A stretch of DNA of 64,000 nucleotides from Methylomarinum sp965277025 (GTDB lineage: Bacteria; Pseudomonadota; Gammaproteobacteria; Methylococcales; Methylomonadaceae). Made by a program: the position numbers and the translations under genes. Positions 17,379-27,068 of the stretch are shown one piece after another. The first letter of the stretch is position 1. Each line of letters starts with the position of its first letter. The stretch spans positions 3,286,001 to 3,350,000 of the forward strand of contig OZ255706.1 of the NCBI GenBank assembly GCA_965277025.1, read 5' to 3'. The notes beneath the pieces were generated by a model that saw only the letters and a program-made list of their open reading frames with translations, was not told the origin of the DNA and ran no database searches.

Positions 17379-18371
17379 TTATCCACCTGTCGTATTCATA
17401 TGACGAAGTACGACAGGCTGTTCTTGTAGATTAAATTCATGTTTTTCCGGCTTAATCTGCGTTGCATCCACAATGACTTGTTTCAAGCGCTTCATATCAC
17501 CAGGATAAGCCCTGATTACCTGTTTTAAATCCACCGAATGCTCATTACCCAGACACAATAGCAAGCGCCCTTCCGCCGTCAATCTGACGCGATTGCACAA
17601 ATGACAAAAATTAGCGCTATGAGGGGAAATAAAACCCACACGCGTCTGGCTATCGGGAATCTGATAATAAACTGAAGGACCACCCGTTTTTGTGGTCAAT
17701 GGCAACAAGGAAAAAGTGGACATCAAATCCTGTTTGATATCCGCGCTGGCATAAAACATTTCCGCCCGATTATGGCTGTTGATGATGCCCAGCGGCATCT
17801 CTTCAATAAAACTGATATCTATGCCTTTGGCCACAGCAAAACGCACCAGATCTACCACCTCATTATGATTGCGGTTTTTTAAAATGACAGCATTGATTTT
17901 TATGCGCTGAAAATCCGCCTCAATCGCTGCATCAATCCCTCTCAGCACAACAGAAAGATCGCCTGTCCGGGTCAAAGATTTGAATTTATCTTTATCCAGC
18001 GTATCCAGACTGATATTGATACGTTTGACGCCGCATTGCTTGATGTCTTCCGCCATTTGTTGCAAATGCGAGCCATTAGTGGTCAGCACCAATTCATCCA
18101 GACCAATCAGTGCTCCCAACTGTTCCAACAAACCAACAATTCCTTTACGCACCAGAGGCTCCCCACCTGTCACACGAATCTTGGTAACGCCGAGCTCGAC
18201 AAAGGCCTGACAGATAAAATGAATTTCTTCCAGCGTCAATACCTGAGCGCGGGGCAAAAAAGTCATTTCCTCCGCCATACAGTACTGACAACGAAAATCA
18301 CAGCGATCTGTCACGGAAACGCGCAAATAATCCACTTGGCGTCCAAATCTATCCACTAACCGAGACTTCAT
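17379..18371 (-). CDS. moaA: GTP 3',8-cyclase MoaA (molybdenum cofactor)
   Basis: A radical SAM enzyme for the first step of molybdopterin synthesis, making 3',8-cyclo-7,8-dihydro-GTP from GTP. The N-terminal cluster motif is CDFRCQYC, the SAM-binding region TGGEPLVRKG, and the C-terminal second cluster is in FCHLCNRVRLTAEGRLLLCLG. It ends in the Gly-Gly tail needed for activity. I chose the ATG at 18371 (MKSRLVDRFGRQ) because family members begin close to VDYLRVSVTDRC. An ATG at 18392 and a TTG at 18416 are in frame upstream. The partner moaC is not in the window. Confidence 0.94.
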   Translation of the reverse strand: MKSRLVDRFGRQVDYLRVSVTDRCDFRCQYCMAEEMTFLPRAQVLTLEEIHFICQAFVELGVTKIRVTGGEPLVRKGIVGLLEQLGALIGLDELVLTTNGSHLQQMAEDIKQCGVKRINISLDTLDKDKFKSLTRTGDLSVVLRGIDAAIEADFQRIKINAVILKNRNHNEVVDLVRFAVAKGIDISFIEEMPLGIINSHNRAEMFYASADIKQDLMSTFSLLPLTTKTGGPSVYYQIPDSQTRVGFISPHSANFCHLCNRVRLTAEGRLLLCLGNEHSVDLKQVIRAYPGDMKRLKQVIVDATQIKPEKHEFNLQEQPVVLRHMNTTGG

Positions 18372-18478
18372 TTCAACATTTTGCTTTTGCATAAGACAGG
18401 ATAAAAAACCAGACAAGATTCATCATACACAGAATCAGGACAAGAAAAAAAGATTATTGAAGGCGGGTATAAAAAGAA

Positions 18479-18554
<76 letters not shown>

Positions 18555-18749
18555 AAAACTTTTATCAGAATGACAAAAGAAAAGGATCAAGGCCGTTTAT
18601 GGCCAATCAATCCCTGCTATTATACAGGTTTTAAAAAGAAATCCAACAATAAACTTTGCTCATGCGTAAATAAACAAAGTTTATTGCCTTTGTGCAAAAC
18701 TTGACCATTACGAGTTTTTTTTCAAACTATATTGATTATGCTACATGCA

Positions 18750-18783
18750 AAAAAAAAAGCCCTAGCATTGCTGCTAAGGCTTT
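18750..18783 (-). terminator. Terminator after the tRNA-Ser/Arg/Asn cluster
   Basis: The arms AAAGCC/GGCTTT and TAGC/GCTA enclose a six-base loop, and the minus strand runs into about nine T. It lies 9 bases past the tRNA-Asn CCA end and so should end the minus-strand tRNA transcript. Confidence 0.8.
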
Positions 18784-18791
18784 GTTTTTTA

Positions 18792-18867
18792 TGGCTCCCC
18801 CGGACGGACTCGAACCGCCGACCTAGTGATTAACAGTCACCCGCTCTACCAACTGAGCTACAGGGGA
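18792..18867 (-). tRNA. tRNA-Asn (anticodon GTT)
   Basis: On the minus strand TCCCCTG pairs with CGGGGGA, followed by G and an encoded CCA. The D-arm region is GCTCAGTTGGTAGAGC, and the anticodon loop CTGTTAA reads GTT. It is the last gene of the tRNA-Ser/Arg/Asn run. Confidence 0.96.
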
Positions 18868-18882
18868 ATAATTTGTTTCAAC

Positions 18883-18959
18883 TGGCGCGCCCGGAGAGAT
18901 TCGAACTCCCGACCGCTCGGTTCGTAGCCGAGTACTCTATCCAGCTGAGCTACGGGCGC
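18883..18959 (-). tRNA. tRNA-Arg (anticodon ACG)
   Basis: On the minus strand the acceptor GCGCCCG pairs with CGGGCGC, followed by G and CCA. The anticodon arm CTCGG/CCGAG encloses CTACGAA, giving ACG, normally edited to ICG by TadA. It lies next to tRNA-Ser and csrA, a common gammaproteobacterial order. Confidence 0.96.
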
Positions 18960-19035
18960 CTTGTTGAGCTGTTCATTATCTTATTTTCGTACTTTTTTGT
19001 CAATCTATTTTATAAACAAATTGACTGTTTTTTAA

Positions 19036-19127
19036 TGGCGGAGAGTGAGGGATTCGAACCCTCGATGGGCGATAAAACCCATACTCCCTTAGCAGGGGAG
19101 CGCCTTCAGCCTCTCGGCCAACTCTCC
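19036..19127 (-). tRNA. tRNA-Ser (anticodon GCT)
   Basis: This is a class II tRNA of 92 bases with a long variable arm on the minus strand. The acceptor GGAGAGT pairs with ACTCTCC, followed by G and CCA. The anticodon stem CTCCC/GGGAG encloses CTGCTAA-type bases reading GCT. It lies 16 bases downstream of csrA. Confidence 0.95.
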
Positions 19128-19143
19128 TAAAACTGGTCTTTTT

Positions 19144-19338
19144 TTACTCTTCAGAATCTGTTGAAGATTCTGCCTGTTCCTTTTTAATTCGTTCGTAGAT
19201 TTCTTCGCGGTGAACCGAAATTTCTTTTGGCGCATTGACGCCAATACGAACTTGATTACCCTTAACACCTAGAACGGTAACAGTTACATCATCACCGATC
19301 ATTAAGGTTTCTCCAACCCGTCGAGTTAAGATAAGCAT
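19144..19338 (-). CDS. csrA: Carbon storage regulator CsrA/RsmA
   Basis: A 64-residue RNA-binding dimer that blocks or stabilises target mRNAs at GGA motifs and is counteracted by small RNAs of the CsrB/RsmZ type. The family start MLILTRRVGETLMIGDDV, the VKGNQVRIGVNAPKEISVHREE core and the acidic tail are all present. GGGAG lies six bases before the ATG. It sits between lysC and the tRNA-Ser/Arg genes, as in Pseudomonas and many relatives. CsrA often controls motility genes, which are decayed here. Confidence 0.97.
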   Translation of the reverse strand: MLILTRRVGETLMIGDDVTVTVLGVKGNQVRIGVNAPKEISVHREEIYERIKKEQAESSTDSEE

Positions 19339-19429
19339 AATATCTCCCTACATCTTTAAAATTACTGTTGGCACAATGAGCACCAACAGAGCCGTGCATT
19401 ATACCGGCTTTTCCCGACAAAAAAAAGTG

Positions 19430-20656
19430 TTACGATTCCTCTTTTTTATCCAACCCAAAAACACTATGCAATGAACGAACCGCCAATTCCAGATATTTTT
19501 CATCCACGACCACGGAAATCTTGATTTCAGAGGTAGAAATCATGCGGATATTGATGCCTTCGTCGGCCAGTGTTTTAAACATGGTGCTGGCGATCCCGGC
19601 ATGAGAGCGCATTCCAACACCAACAATGGACACTTTAACAATATCATCATCACCTGTCACCTGTCTGGCGCCCATTTTCTGGCAGACGGTTTCCAGTATT
19701 TCTTTCGCCTTTGGATAATCATTGCGGTGAACGGTGAAGGTGAAATCGGTGGTATCGTCATCGGCGATATTTTGAATGATCATATCGACTTCGATATTCT
19801 GCTCAGCAATGGGCCCTAGTATTTTTGAAGCGACGCCGGGCAGATCCGGCACGCCGGTAACAGTCAGTTTGGCTTCGTCGCGATTGAAGGCGATACCTGA
19901 AATTAGGGCTTTTTCCATTTGTGATTCCTCATAGGTAATGAGTGTGCCATTACCTTCTTTAAATGATGATAAAACTCTTAACGCCACATTATATTTACCG
20001 GCAAATTCGACCGAGCGGATTTGCAGCACTTTTGATCCCAGGCTGGCCATTTCCAGCATTTCTTCAAAAGTGATCTTGTCCAGCCGCCGCGCTTTCGGTT
20101 CGATTCTTGGGTCGGTTGTGTAAACGCCATCGACATCGGTATAAATATGACATTCATCCGCCTTCAAAGCCGCCGCCAGGGCCACGGCTGTGGTATCGGA
20201 GCCGCCTCTGCCCAAGGTGGTGATATTGCCGTTTTCATCGACGCCCTGAAAGCCTGCCACCACGACAACCTTTCCTTTATCGAGATCTTCGCGTATTTTT
20301 TGATCGTCAATTTCCTGAATGCGCGCCTTGGTATGGCTGCTGTCAGTCAGAATCCAGACCTGACTACCGGTATAGGAACAGGCGTCACAACCCAATTGAT
20401 GCAAGGCCATTGAGAGCAATGACATGGTGACTTGTTCGCCAGTCGATAACAACACATCCATTTCCCGCTTGATAGGCTGTTCCTGCATTTCTTTGGCCAG
20501 CGCCGTCAAACGGTTGGTTTCACCACTCATGGCCGAGACAACCACCACCAGCTGATGACCTTGCTCCCGGGCTTTTTTAATTTTTTCCGCAACGGCCTTG
20601 ATGCGCTCAACCGAACCGACCGAGGTGCCGCCAAATTTATAAACGTATAATGCCAT
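19430..20656 (-). CDS. lysC: Aspartate kinase (LysC)
   Basis: A 408-residue aspartokinase that phosphorylates aspartate at the head of the Lys/Thr/Met pathways. The kinase motif KFGGTSVGSVERI is at the start, and GRGGSDTTAVALAAAL near residue 165. Two ACT domains follow from ~residue 265 (VTGVPDLPGVASKILG and VSIVGVGMRSHAGIAS), giving lysine/threonine feedback control. It lies 7 bases after alaS on the same strand, so the two are probably cotranscribed. The frame is complete. Confidence 0.97.
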   Translation of the reverse strand: MALYVYKFGGTSVGSVERIKAVAEKIKKAREQGHQLVVVVSAMSGETNRLTALAKEMQEQPIKREMDVLLSTGEQVTMSLLSMALHQLGCDACSYTGSQVWILTDSSHTKARIQEIDDQKIREDLDKGKVVVVAGFQGVDENGNITTLGRGGSDTTAVALAAALKADECHIYTDVDGVYTTDPRIEPKARRLDKITFEEMLEMASLGSKVLQIRSVEFAGKYNVALRVLSSFKEGNGTLITYEESQMEKALISGIAFNRDEAKLTVTGVPDLPGVASKILGPIAEQNIEVDMIIQNIADDDTTDFTFTVHRNDYPKAKEILETVCQKMGARQVTGDDDIVKVSIVGVGMRSHAGIASTMFKTLADEGINIRMISTSEIKISVVVDEKYLELAVRSLHSVFGLDKKEES

Positions 20657-20663
20657 TTAATTT

Positions 20664-23285
20664 CTATGCTTGTAATTGTTGCTTGACCCAATCAGGGACT
20701 TGCTTCAGGGCATCGGGCAATGCCGCCGGATCGCTCCCGCCTGCTTGCGCCATTTCAGGCCGTCCGCCACCTTTTCCGCCGACTTTGGTCGCAACAAAGT
20801 TGACTAAATCACCGGCTTTGATGCGGCTGCTCTGATCCTTGCTGACGCCGGCGATCAAACTGACTTTATCGCCTTTTACCGTCGCCAACACAATCGCAGC
20901 ACTGCCCAGTTTGTTTTTAAGCTGATCCAGCATGGCGCGCATGGCTTTGTTATCCATATCATCGAGCTTGACCGCCAACACCTTGACGCCATCGACATCG
21001 ACCGCCTGGGCCGACAGTTCGCCTCCTGCATTGCTGGCCAGTTTGGCTTTCAGTCGTTCCAGTTCTTTTTCCAGAAGCCGGTTTTTATCCAATACCTGTC
21101 GGGTCTTTTCCAAAACTTTCTCTGGTGTACTTTTTAGAATGCCTGCAATCTCATTCAGTGTCTGCTCGCGCGCCGCCAACCAGTTAAACGCAGCTTCCCC
21201 AGTCACAGCTTCAATACGTCTGACCCCCGAAGCCACACCGGATTCACTGATAATTTTAAACAGCCCGATATCGCCTGCCCGACTGACATGAGTGCCACCG
21301 CATAATTCGGTGGAAAATTCGCCGATTTTCAATACCCGGACTTCATCACCATATTTCTCGCCAAACAGCGCCATCGCGCCGGCCTTGACCGCCTCGTCCT
21401 TCGCCATGATTTCGGCCGAGACCGGGTTGTTCAAGCGGATTTGCTCGTTGACCAGACGTTCCACTTCGGCAATTTCATCGGCGGTCATCGGTTCAAAATG
21501 TGCGAAATCGAAACGCAACCGTTCGGCATTGACCAGCGAACCTTTTTGATTAACGTGATCACCCAGCACCTGACGCAGCGCTGCATGCAGCAGGTGGGTG
21601 GCGGAATGATTCAGCTCGGTCGCTTTTCTTTTCTCCTGGTCGACACAAGGCTGACATTGTTCCGCTAAAGATATCTCCCCCTGAATCACCACGCCTTTAT
21701 GCAAAAAAAAATCGTTTCCTTGCTTTTGCGTGTCATCGACCAGAAAAACCGCTTCGGCGGTTTTGATAATGCCGCTATCGCCAACCTGACCCCCGGATTC
21801 GGCGTAGAAAGGGGTTTGGTTCAATACAATAACCCCTTCTTCACCTTGTTTTAATTGCTCAACTGCCTGCCCCTGTTTAAACAATCCGGCAATTTCAGCC
21901 TGGTCTTCCAGCTTTTCATAACCGGTAAATTCGGTCTGACCTTCATGTTCGATATCCTGGTCATAATCGGCATTGAAACGCCCACCCGCCCGGGCGCGAT
22001 CACGCTGTTTCGCCATTTCCACTTCGAAGCCGGCATGATCGACAGTCAGACCCTGTTCCCGTGCATAATCGGCGGTTAAATCGACAGGGAAGCCATAGGT
22101 ATCATAAAGCAAAAACACGATATCACCCGGAATAACCCGACCATCGAGCTTGGCGACACAGGCTTCCAGTATTTTCATGCCCTGCTCCAGGGTCTCGGCG
22201 AAGCGCTGTTCTTCTTTTTTCAGTACCCGCTCAACCTGTTCTTGCGCCTGTTTCAGTTCTGGATAGGCATCGCCCATTTCCTGAACCAGCGGTTCTACCA
22301 GTTTATAGAAAAAGGTATCTTGAATACCTAAACGATAACCATGCCGTATGGCGCGGCGAATAATACGCCTGAGTACATAACCGCGGCCTTCGTTGGAAGG
22401 TAACACACCATCGGTAATCAGGAACGAACAGGATCGAATGTGATCGGCAATCACCCGTAACGAACTGTTTTCCAGATCATCACTTCCGGCCAGTTTGGCC
22501 GCAGCCTTGAGTATATTCTGAAACAGATCGATTTCGTAATTGCTATGTACGCCCTGGGAAACTGCCGCAATACGCTCCAACCCCATGCCGGTATCGACTG
22601 AAGGAGCCAGCAAAGGATTCAGATTGCCATCCTTGTCCCGGTCATATTGCATAAAGACCAGATTCCAGATTTCGATATAGCGATCCCCTTCCTCATCAGG
22701 ACTCCCCGGTGGTCCGCCAGCGACCTCTTCACCATGATCGTAAAAAATTTCACTACAAGGTCCACAAGGGCCGACATCCCCCATCGACCAGAAATTGTCT
22801 TTGGCGCCTATGCGGGAAAAGCGCTTGGGATCGACGCCAATATCTTCCAGCCAGATGGCTTCGGCTTCTGAATCTTCCTCAAAAACGGTTATCCATAATT
22901 TTTCCGCCGGAATTTCCAGCACTTGCGTCAGAAATTCCCAGGCATAATGAATCGCTTCCTTCTTGAAATAATCACCAAAACTGAAATTACCCAGCATTTC
23001 AAAAAAAGTATGATGCCGGGCAGTGTAGCCAACATTTTCCAAGTCATTATGTTTGCCGCCAGCACGCACACAGCGCTGACTGCTGACCGCCCGCTTGTAA
23101 GGCCTTGTTTCGCGCCCCAAAAAAACATCTTTGAATTGCACCATGCCCGCATTGGTAAACAACAAGGTCGGATCATTACCCGGCACCAGAGAGCTGGACG
23201 GTACACATTCATGCTGGTGCTGCTGAAAATAATCCAGAAAGGCTTGTCGCAATTCGGCGCTAGTCATTTTTTTCATATTTTTCAT
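20664..23285 (-). CDS. alaS: Alanyl-tRNA synthetase
   Basis: An 873-residue AlaRS of full length. The class II catalytic core lies at the N-terminus (PSSSLVPGNDPTLLFTNAGM and QRCVRAGGKHNDLENVG). The editing domain has HxxxH (HSATHLLHAALR) and the CGGTH zinc motif (ELCGGTHVSRAGDIG). The C-terminal DHHA1 domain is GGGRPEMAQAGG. The start may be the ATG at 23285 or the MTSAELRQ ATG at 23267. The 3.7-kb IS nest begins 95 bases upstream, between alaS and recX, and may carry or displace the alaS promoter. Confidence 0.97.
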   Translation of the reverse strand: MKNMKKMTSAELRQAFLDYFQQHQHECVPSSSLVPGNDPTLLFTNAGMVQFKDVFLGRETRPYKRAVSSQRCVRAGGKHNDLENVGYTARHHTFFEMLGNFSFGDYFKKEAIHYAWEFLTQVLEIPAEKLWITVFEEDSEAEAIWLEDIGVDPKRFSRIGAKDNFWSMGDVGPCGPCSEIFYDHGEEVAGGPPGSPDEEGDRYIEIWNLVFMQYDRDKDGNLNPLLAPSVDTGMGLERIAAVSQGVHSNYEIDLFQNILKAAAKLAGSDDLENSSLRVIADHIRSCSFLITDGVLPSNEGRGYVLRRIIRRAIRHGYRLGIQDTFFYKLVEPLVQEMGDAYPELKQAQEQVERVLKKEEQRFAETLEQGMKILEACVAKLDGRVIPGDIVFLLYDTYGFPVDLTADYAREQGLTVDHAGFEVEMAKQRDRARAGGRFNADYDQDIEHEGQTEFTGYEKLEDQAEIAGLFKQGQAVEQLKQGEEGVIVLNQTPFYAESGGQVGDSGIIKTAEAVFLVDDTQKQGNDFFLHKGVVIQGEISLAEQCQPCVDQEKRKATELNHSATHLLHAALRQVLGDHVNQKGSLVNAERLRFDFAHFEPMTADEIAEVERLVNEQIRLNNPVSAEIMAKDEAVKAGAMALFGEKYGDEVRVLKIGEFSTELCGGTHVSRAGDIGLFKIISESGVASGVRRIEAVTGEAAFNWLAAREQTLNEIAGILKSTPEKVLEKTRQVLDKNRLLEKELERLKAKLASNAGGELSAQAVDVDGVKVLAVKLDDMDNKAMRAMLDQLKNKLGSAAIVLATVKGDKVSLIAGVSKDQSSRIKAGDLVNFVATKVGGKGGGRPEMAQAGGSDPAALPDALKQVPDWVKQQLQA

Positions 23286-23445
23286 AGGCTCGTTGTTCCT
23301 GAACTGGGTATTTCACCAGGACACTTCAGTTTTATAAAAAATTTTAAAATTCAGATGGTAGAAAAACCAATTTATACTAGTGCGCAGAAGCGAAAAAACT
23401 AATGCTATGTATGAGGAATATATTGTAATATGTTGAATAATACTA

Positions 23446-24570
23446 TAGAAGTTACGCATTGACAACAGATCGAAATTTTGGGTTTAAATGATTCATATTT
23501 GGCATAAAGGTGTCGATAAACGAAGCCATAACATCGTTGAATAAATTCCGCTGTACGCTATAGCAATTATTAATCACGTCTGCAAAGCTCAATTTTTGTA
23601 ATTGAACAAAGCCACAAATTGCAGAAAAAATATGATTATTTATTGCTCTTTTATTGCGAACCTGGAACCGCTCAATATTACACACCTGCTTTATTGCCCG
23701 ATGATATTGCTCAATCTGCCAATGCCTATCATGTTGTTCGGTAAATGCTTTCTTGTCAAAAACAGCGGTTTTTTCTTCATCAGGTAGTGAACTTATGTAA
23801 TGGCGAACTTGTTCTTTCAAGGTCGTCCGAAATAATTTCACATACCCAAAATTTTTGAGCCAAACCATTAAGCCGTCTTCCGGGATTTCTAATTGCCTGA
23901 CTTGAACCCATGAACCTTTTTCAACAGAGACTAATCGATTACCTTCCACTGCAAAGAATAATCCTGTCTGATGATTTCTTATCAATTTAAGATTATCCAC
24001 GCAACTGTACCAGCTATCTCCTGTTACAAAACCAGGTTCCAGTCACCAAGCTAATACTTCGGTCAGCATGTCTTGAAAATAGTCATTTTTTGTCTTTCCT
24101 TCCGCCTTATCGACCACCCGGAAATTCAGTGGTTGGTGTTTTCCTTGAATGTCTGTGTAGTACAACGTGACAAGATTGATTCCCTTGACTGCTCTATGAT
24201 GTTTTCCCGACCAAAAATAACTGACATATGCCATATATTGGCTATAAGGTTTATCAAGAACACTATCGTCAACACTCAAGGTTCCGCCCTTTAAATTCAG
24301 GCTTGCGCTGGCTTCATTGTATAAATCTCGCCCAGTGTAATGCTCCCGATTTAGAAATCGATTTACGCTATCATGTGATATTGACATGACTTCTCCTAAT
24401 CGTCGACAACTAGCTTGTTTCGGCTCACTTAATAAAAAACCAATATACATGGGTAATGTACAGCAGGCTGTTGAGGGGCGTGTTATTTCTCTTATCAAGG
24501 TTTGCCTTGCATTGACTTTGGGATTTTTTAAACCCATAGTTTAACATTGCCTGTCAATGCGTAACTTCTA
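23446..24570 (-). mobile_element. IS-A copy 2 inside IS-B
   Basis: A 1125-bp IS-A with ends TAGAAGTTACGCATTGAC and its inverse. It is flanked by the 5-bp duplication TACTA (23441-23445, 24571-24575). It sits 61 bases before the IS-B orfA start once the later IS-C is discounted. Its transposase gene carries an in-frame stop. Confidence 0.95.
23452..24537 (-). pseudogene. IS-A transposase with an in-frame TGA
   Basis: The sequence is nearly identical to the intact 361-residue copy at 33992-35077, but TGA (24043-24045) replaces the GGA glycine codon in VLAWGLEPG. This leaves a 164-residue N-terminal piece and a 182-residue C-terminal open frame, so the copy is probably inactive on its own. Its ends are intact, so it could still be mobilised by enzyme from another copy. 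Confidence 0.92.
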
Positions 24571-24576
24571 TACTAT

Positions 24577-25798
24577 CTCTGTACATGACAAAAAATATTA
24601 AAAGCTGGCGTAGCTCGTTGAAATGTAATTAAATACCGCATTTTGTTTTAGCGAATATGAATAACGGGACATTACAAATCAACGAGCTGACCGTCATATT
24701 AACTGAGCACTTTCAATGGAACAAGGCAAGAATCGTTTGTTTTGTGGGTATGTTAATTGCTTTGATGGCAGTTAGCACGGTCAATCTGGCCCAGCTCGCC
24801 GTATTCTTTCCCCGTCGGGCAAAAATTTCCTCACGATATCGACGGATGCAACGATTTTTCAGTGACCATTGGCTGGATTACAATGAAGTCGCTCATTTCA
24901 TCATGAAACTGTTTGGTTTCACTGATCAGGATTACTATCTGACGTTAGACAGGACGAATTGGAAGTGGGGTAAAACCAATATTAATCTGCTGGTGCTTGC
25001 CGTGGTTTATCGGGGTGCCGCCATTCCGGTGTATTGGTTGCCTTTAAACAAGCGGGGCAACTCTAATACGAAGGAACGTATAGCGCTGATGAAACGCTTT
25101 ATTGCGCAGTTTGGCCGACATCACATCAAAGGTCTTTTGGCTGATCGGGAGTTTATTGGAGACGAATGGATGGGCTGGTTGTTTGAGCAAGAGATTCCCT
25201 TTTATATCCGTATTCGCAACAACGCCTGGACAACCAATGCCCAAGGCCAGCGAATACGCGTAGAGCGTTTGTTTTATGGGCTTAAGCCGGATAGCACACG
25301 ACACCTCTCAACAGCGCGCTATTTGGGAAATTGTTCAATTTATCTCAGTGGGTTACGGCTGAGTGATGGTGAGTTATTAATCATCGTCTGTCAGCATTTG
25401 AACCCTGATGCGATTAAAATTTATGGCTTGCGTTGGGAAATCGAAACGCTTTTCGGCGGTTTAAAAGGACGGGGATTCAAACTTGAGGAAACGCGTGTAG
25501 TCGGTTATCTTCGGATCAAAAAATTGTTAGTACTTCCCGTTATTGCTTTCTGTTGGTCACATAAAGCAGGCGAATGGAAACATGATTGCGAGTTACCAAT
25601 AAAAACCAAAACACATCAGCGGCTCGCGCAAAGCCTGTTTCGATATGGATTAGATTGTATCCGCTCAACGTTGTTTAATGTCTTATCTCAATCAAAAAGG
25701 ATGATTAGAAAAGTGATTGCTCTTTTGCAACCCATACCTTTTGTCACTGGAATACATGAGACTCATTTGTCATAAGTTAATTTTTGTCATGTACAGAG
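24577..25798 (+). mobile_element. IS-C copy 3 (IS4 family), youngest layer of the nest
   Basis: A complete 1222-bp IS-C flanked by the 9-bp duplication CTATACTAT (24568-24576 and 25799-25807). The left copy of that duplication includes the last three bases of IS-A, so IS-C arrived after IS-A. This gives the order IS-B, then IS-A, then IS-C. Confidence 0.96.
24657..25775 (+). CDS. IS4-family transposase (IS-C copy 3)
   Basis: A complete 372-residue IS4-family transposase. The first catalytic D is in LTLDRTNWKWG and the second in LLADREFIG. The Y-x2-R-x3-E-x6-K signature is YGLRWEIETLFGGLK. It is open from MNNGTLQINELTV to HETHLS. With copy 2 it is one of two complete IS-C transposase genes here, and so a likely source of active enzyme. 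Confidence 0.95.
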   Translation: MNNGTLQINELTVILTEHFQWNKARIVCFVGMLIALMAVSTVNLAQLAVFFPRRAKISSRYRRMQRFFSDHWLDYNEVAHFIMKLFGFTDQDYYLTLDRTNWKWGKTNINLLVLAVVYRGAAIPVYWLPLNKRGNSNTKERIALMKRFIAQFGRHHIKGLLADREFIGDEWMGWLFEQEIPFYIRIRNNAWTTNAQGQRIRVERLFYGLKPDSTRHLSTARYLGNCSIYLSGLRLSDGELLIIVCQHLNPDAIKIYGLRWEIETLFGGLKGRGFKLEETRVVGYLRIKKLLVLPVIAFCWSHKAGEWKHDCELPIKTKTHQRLAQSLFRYGLDCIRSTLFNVLSQSKRMIRKVIALLQPIPFVTGIHETHLS

Positions 25799-25829
25799 CT
25801 ATACTATATTAAATTCAGCAGGTGATATC

Positions 25830-26330
25830 ATGCCACGTCTAGCAGCAGCCCCAATCAGTTTAACAGAAAAACAACGCACGTTATTGCAAGGCACAGTGCG
25901 TAAACATACAAGTCCTCAGAATTTGGTGACACGTTGCCGTATTATATTGTTGGCAGATGAAGGCATCAGTGTACATGAAACCATGCGCCAGTTAAAAATT
26001 GGACGGACAACTGTTCAAAATTGGCGAAAACGCTGGTTACAGAACCGTGAACAAGAAAATCCTTTAGCCCGGCTTCAAGATGCACCGCGAAGCGGTGCGC
26101 CTGCTATCTATACGGCGGAGCAAATTTGCAGCATTATCGCGATAGCCTGCGAACGCCCAGAGGATAGTCAACGCCCGATCACTCATTGGACGCAACAAGA
26201 AATAGCCGATGAAGCGATAAAACGGGGCATTGTTGATTATATTTCACAGCGCTCTGTTGGGCGCTTTTTAAAAAGAAGCGGACCTGCAACCCCACCGGAT
26301 GAAAGGCTGGTTGACGGCAAAAAAAGATGA
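25830..26330 (+). CDS. IS630 transposase, first reading frame (OrfA, IS-B copy 2)
   Basis: A 166-residue N-terminal, DNA-binding half, nearly identical to the frame at 7316-7816 (A/T at residue 5, K/E at 13, R/S near 74). The helix-turn-helix region is GISVHETMRQLKIGRTTVQNW. It ends just past the same seven-A run, again with the catalytic domain in the +1 frame. The nested IS-A and IS-C lie just upstream and replace its native leader, so its expression may now depend on IS-C read-through. Confidence 0.86.
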   Translation: MPRLAAAPISLTEKQRTLLQGTVRKHTSPQNLVTRCRIILLADEGISVHETMRQLKIGRTTVQNWRKRWLQNREQENPLARLQDAPRSGAPAIYTAEQICSIIAIACERPEDSQRPITHWTQQEIADEAIKRGIVDYISQRSVGRFLKRSGPATPPDERLVDGKKR

Positions 26331-27027
26331 ATACTTCGACGAGAGGTGTCAAGATATTTGCGAAACCTGCCAACGGGCTTTGGAGCGGGAAGCGCAAGGC
26401 ATCAAAACGATTTCGATTGATGAAATGACAGGGATTCAAGCTTTAGAGCGAGCAGCACAGACATTGCCGATGAAGAAAGGAAAAATTGAACGACAAGAAT
26501 TTGAATATATTCGACATGGTACCCAGACCTTGATTGCAGGTTTTGATGTGGCCACGGGAGAAGTAATGGGAAGTATAGGAGAAACTCGAACAGAGCAAGA
26601 TTTTGCCGAGTTTTTGAACCTGCTTTTTCATCAACAACCCAAACAAACCCATTGGCATTTAGTCATGGATAATCTCAATACACATTGTTCAGAATCGGTG
26701 GTTCGATTAATTGCCGAAAAAATTTCGTATTCAGGAGAATCAGGGGTTAAAGGAAAAGAGGGTATTTTGAAATCAATGGAAAGTCGTACTGCTTTTTTGA
26801 CTAACTCAAACCATCCGGTTGTTTTTCATTTTACCCCTAAGCATTGTTCATGGCTTAATCAGATAGAGATCTGGTTTTCTATTTTAATGCGTAAAGTAAT
26901 CCGGCGCGGCAACTTTAAATCTAAAGAGGATTTAAACAAAAAAATAGCGGATTTCATAAAATATTTCAATGAAACCATGGCTAAGCCTTTTCGCTGGACG
27001 TATCAGGCTAAGCCACTTACTCAATAG
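26299..27027 (+). CDS. IS630 transposase, catalytic frame (OrfB, IS-B copy 2)
   Basis: A 242-residue catalytic half with SIDEMTGIQALE, VMDNLNTH and WLNQIEIWFS, as in copy 1. It overlaps OrfA by 32 bases in the +1 frame across the A7 run. Retention of exactly the same split in two independent copies suggests the arrangement is the element's normal state and not a recent mutation. Confidence 0.88.
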   Translation: MKGWLTAKKDEYFDERCQDICETCQRALEREAQGIKTISIDEMTGIQALERAAQTLPMKKGKIERQEFEYIRHGTQTLIAGFDVATGEVMGSIGETRTEQDFAEFLNLLFHQQPKQTHWHLVMDNLNTHCSESVVRLIAEKISYSGESGVKGKEGILKSMESRTAFLTNSNHPVVFHFTPKHCSWLNQIEIWFSILMRKVIRRGNFKSKEDLNKKIADFIKYFNETMAKPFRWTYQAKPLTQ

Positions 27028-27068
27028 AGTGAGAACTTGCGCTTGTTTGCACTAGGAGGCTGTCGGGG

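Larger units (their letters stand above)
23380..27052 (+). mobile_element. IS-B copy 2 (IS630 family), carrying IS-A and IS-C: a three-element nest
   Basis: The outer element is IS-B, with ends GTGCGCAGAAGCG and the inverse of GTGCAAACAAGCG, between TA dinucleotides (23378-23379, 27053-27054). The total is 3673 bp. Removing IS-A with its 5-bp duplication (1130) and IS-C with its 9-bp duplication (1231) leaves 1312 bp, exactly the length of IS-B copy 1. The insertions lie upstream of the transposase start, so the IS-B genes remain whole. The nest separates recX from alaS. Confidence 0.95.
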
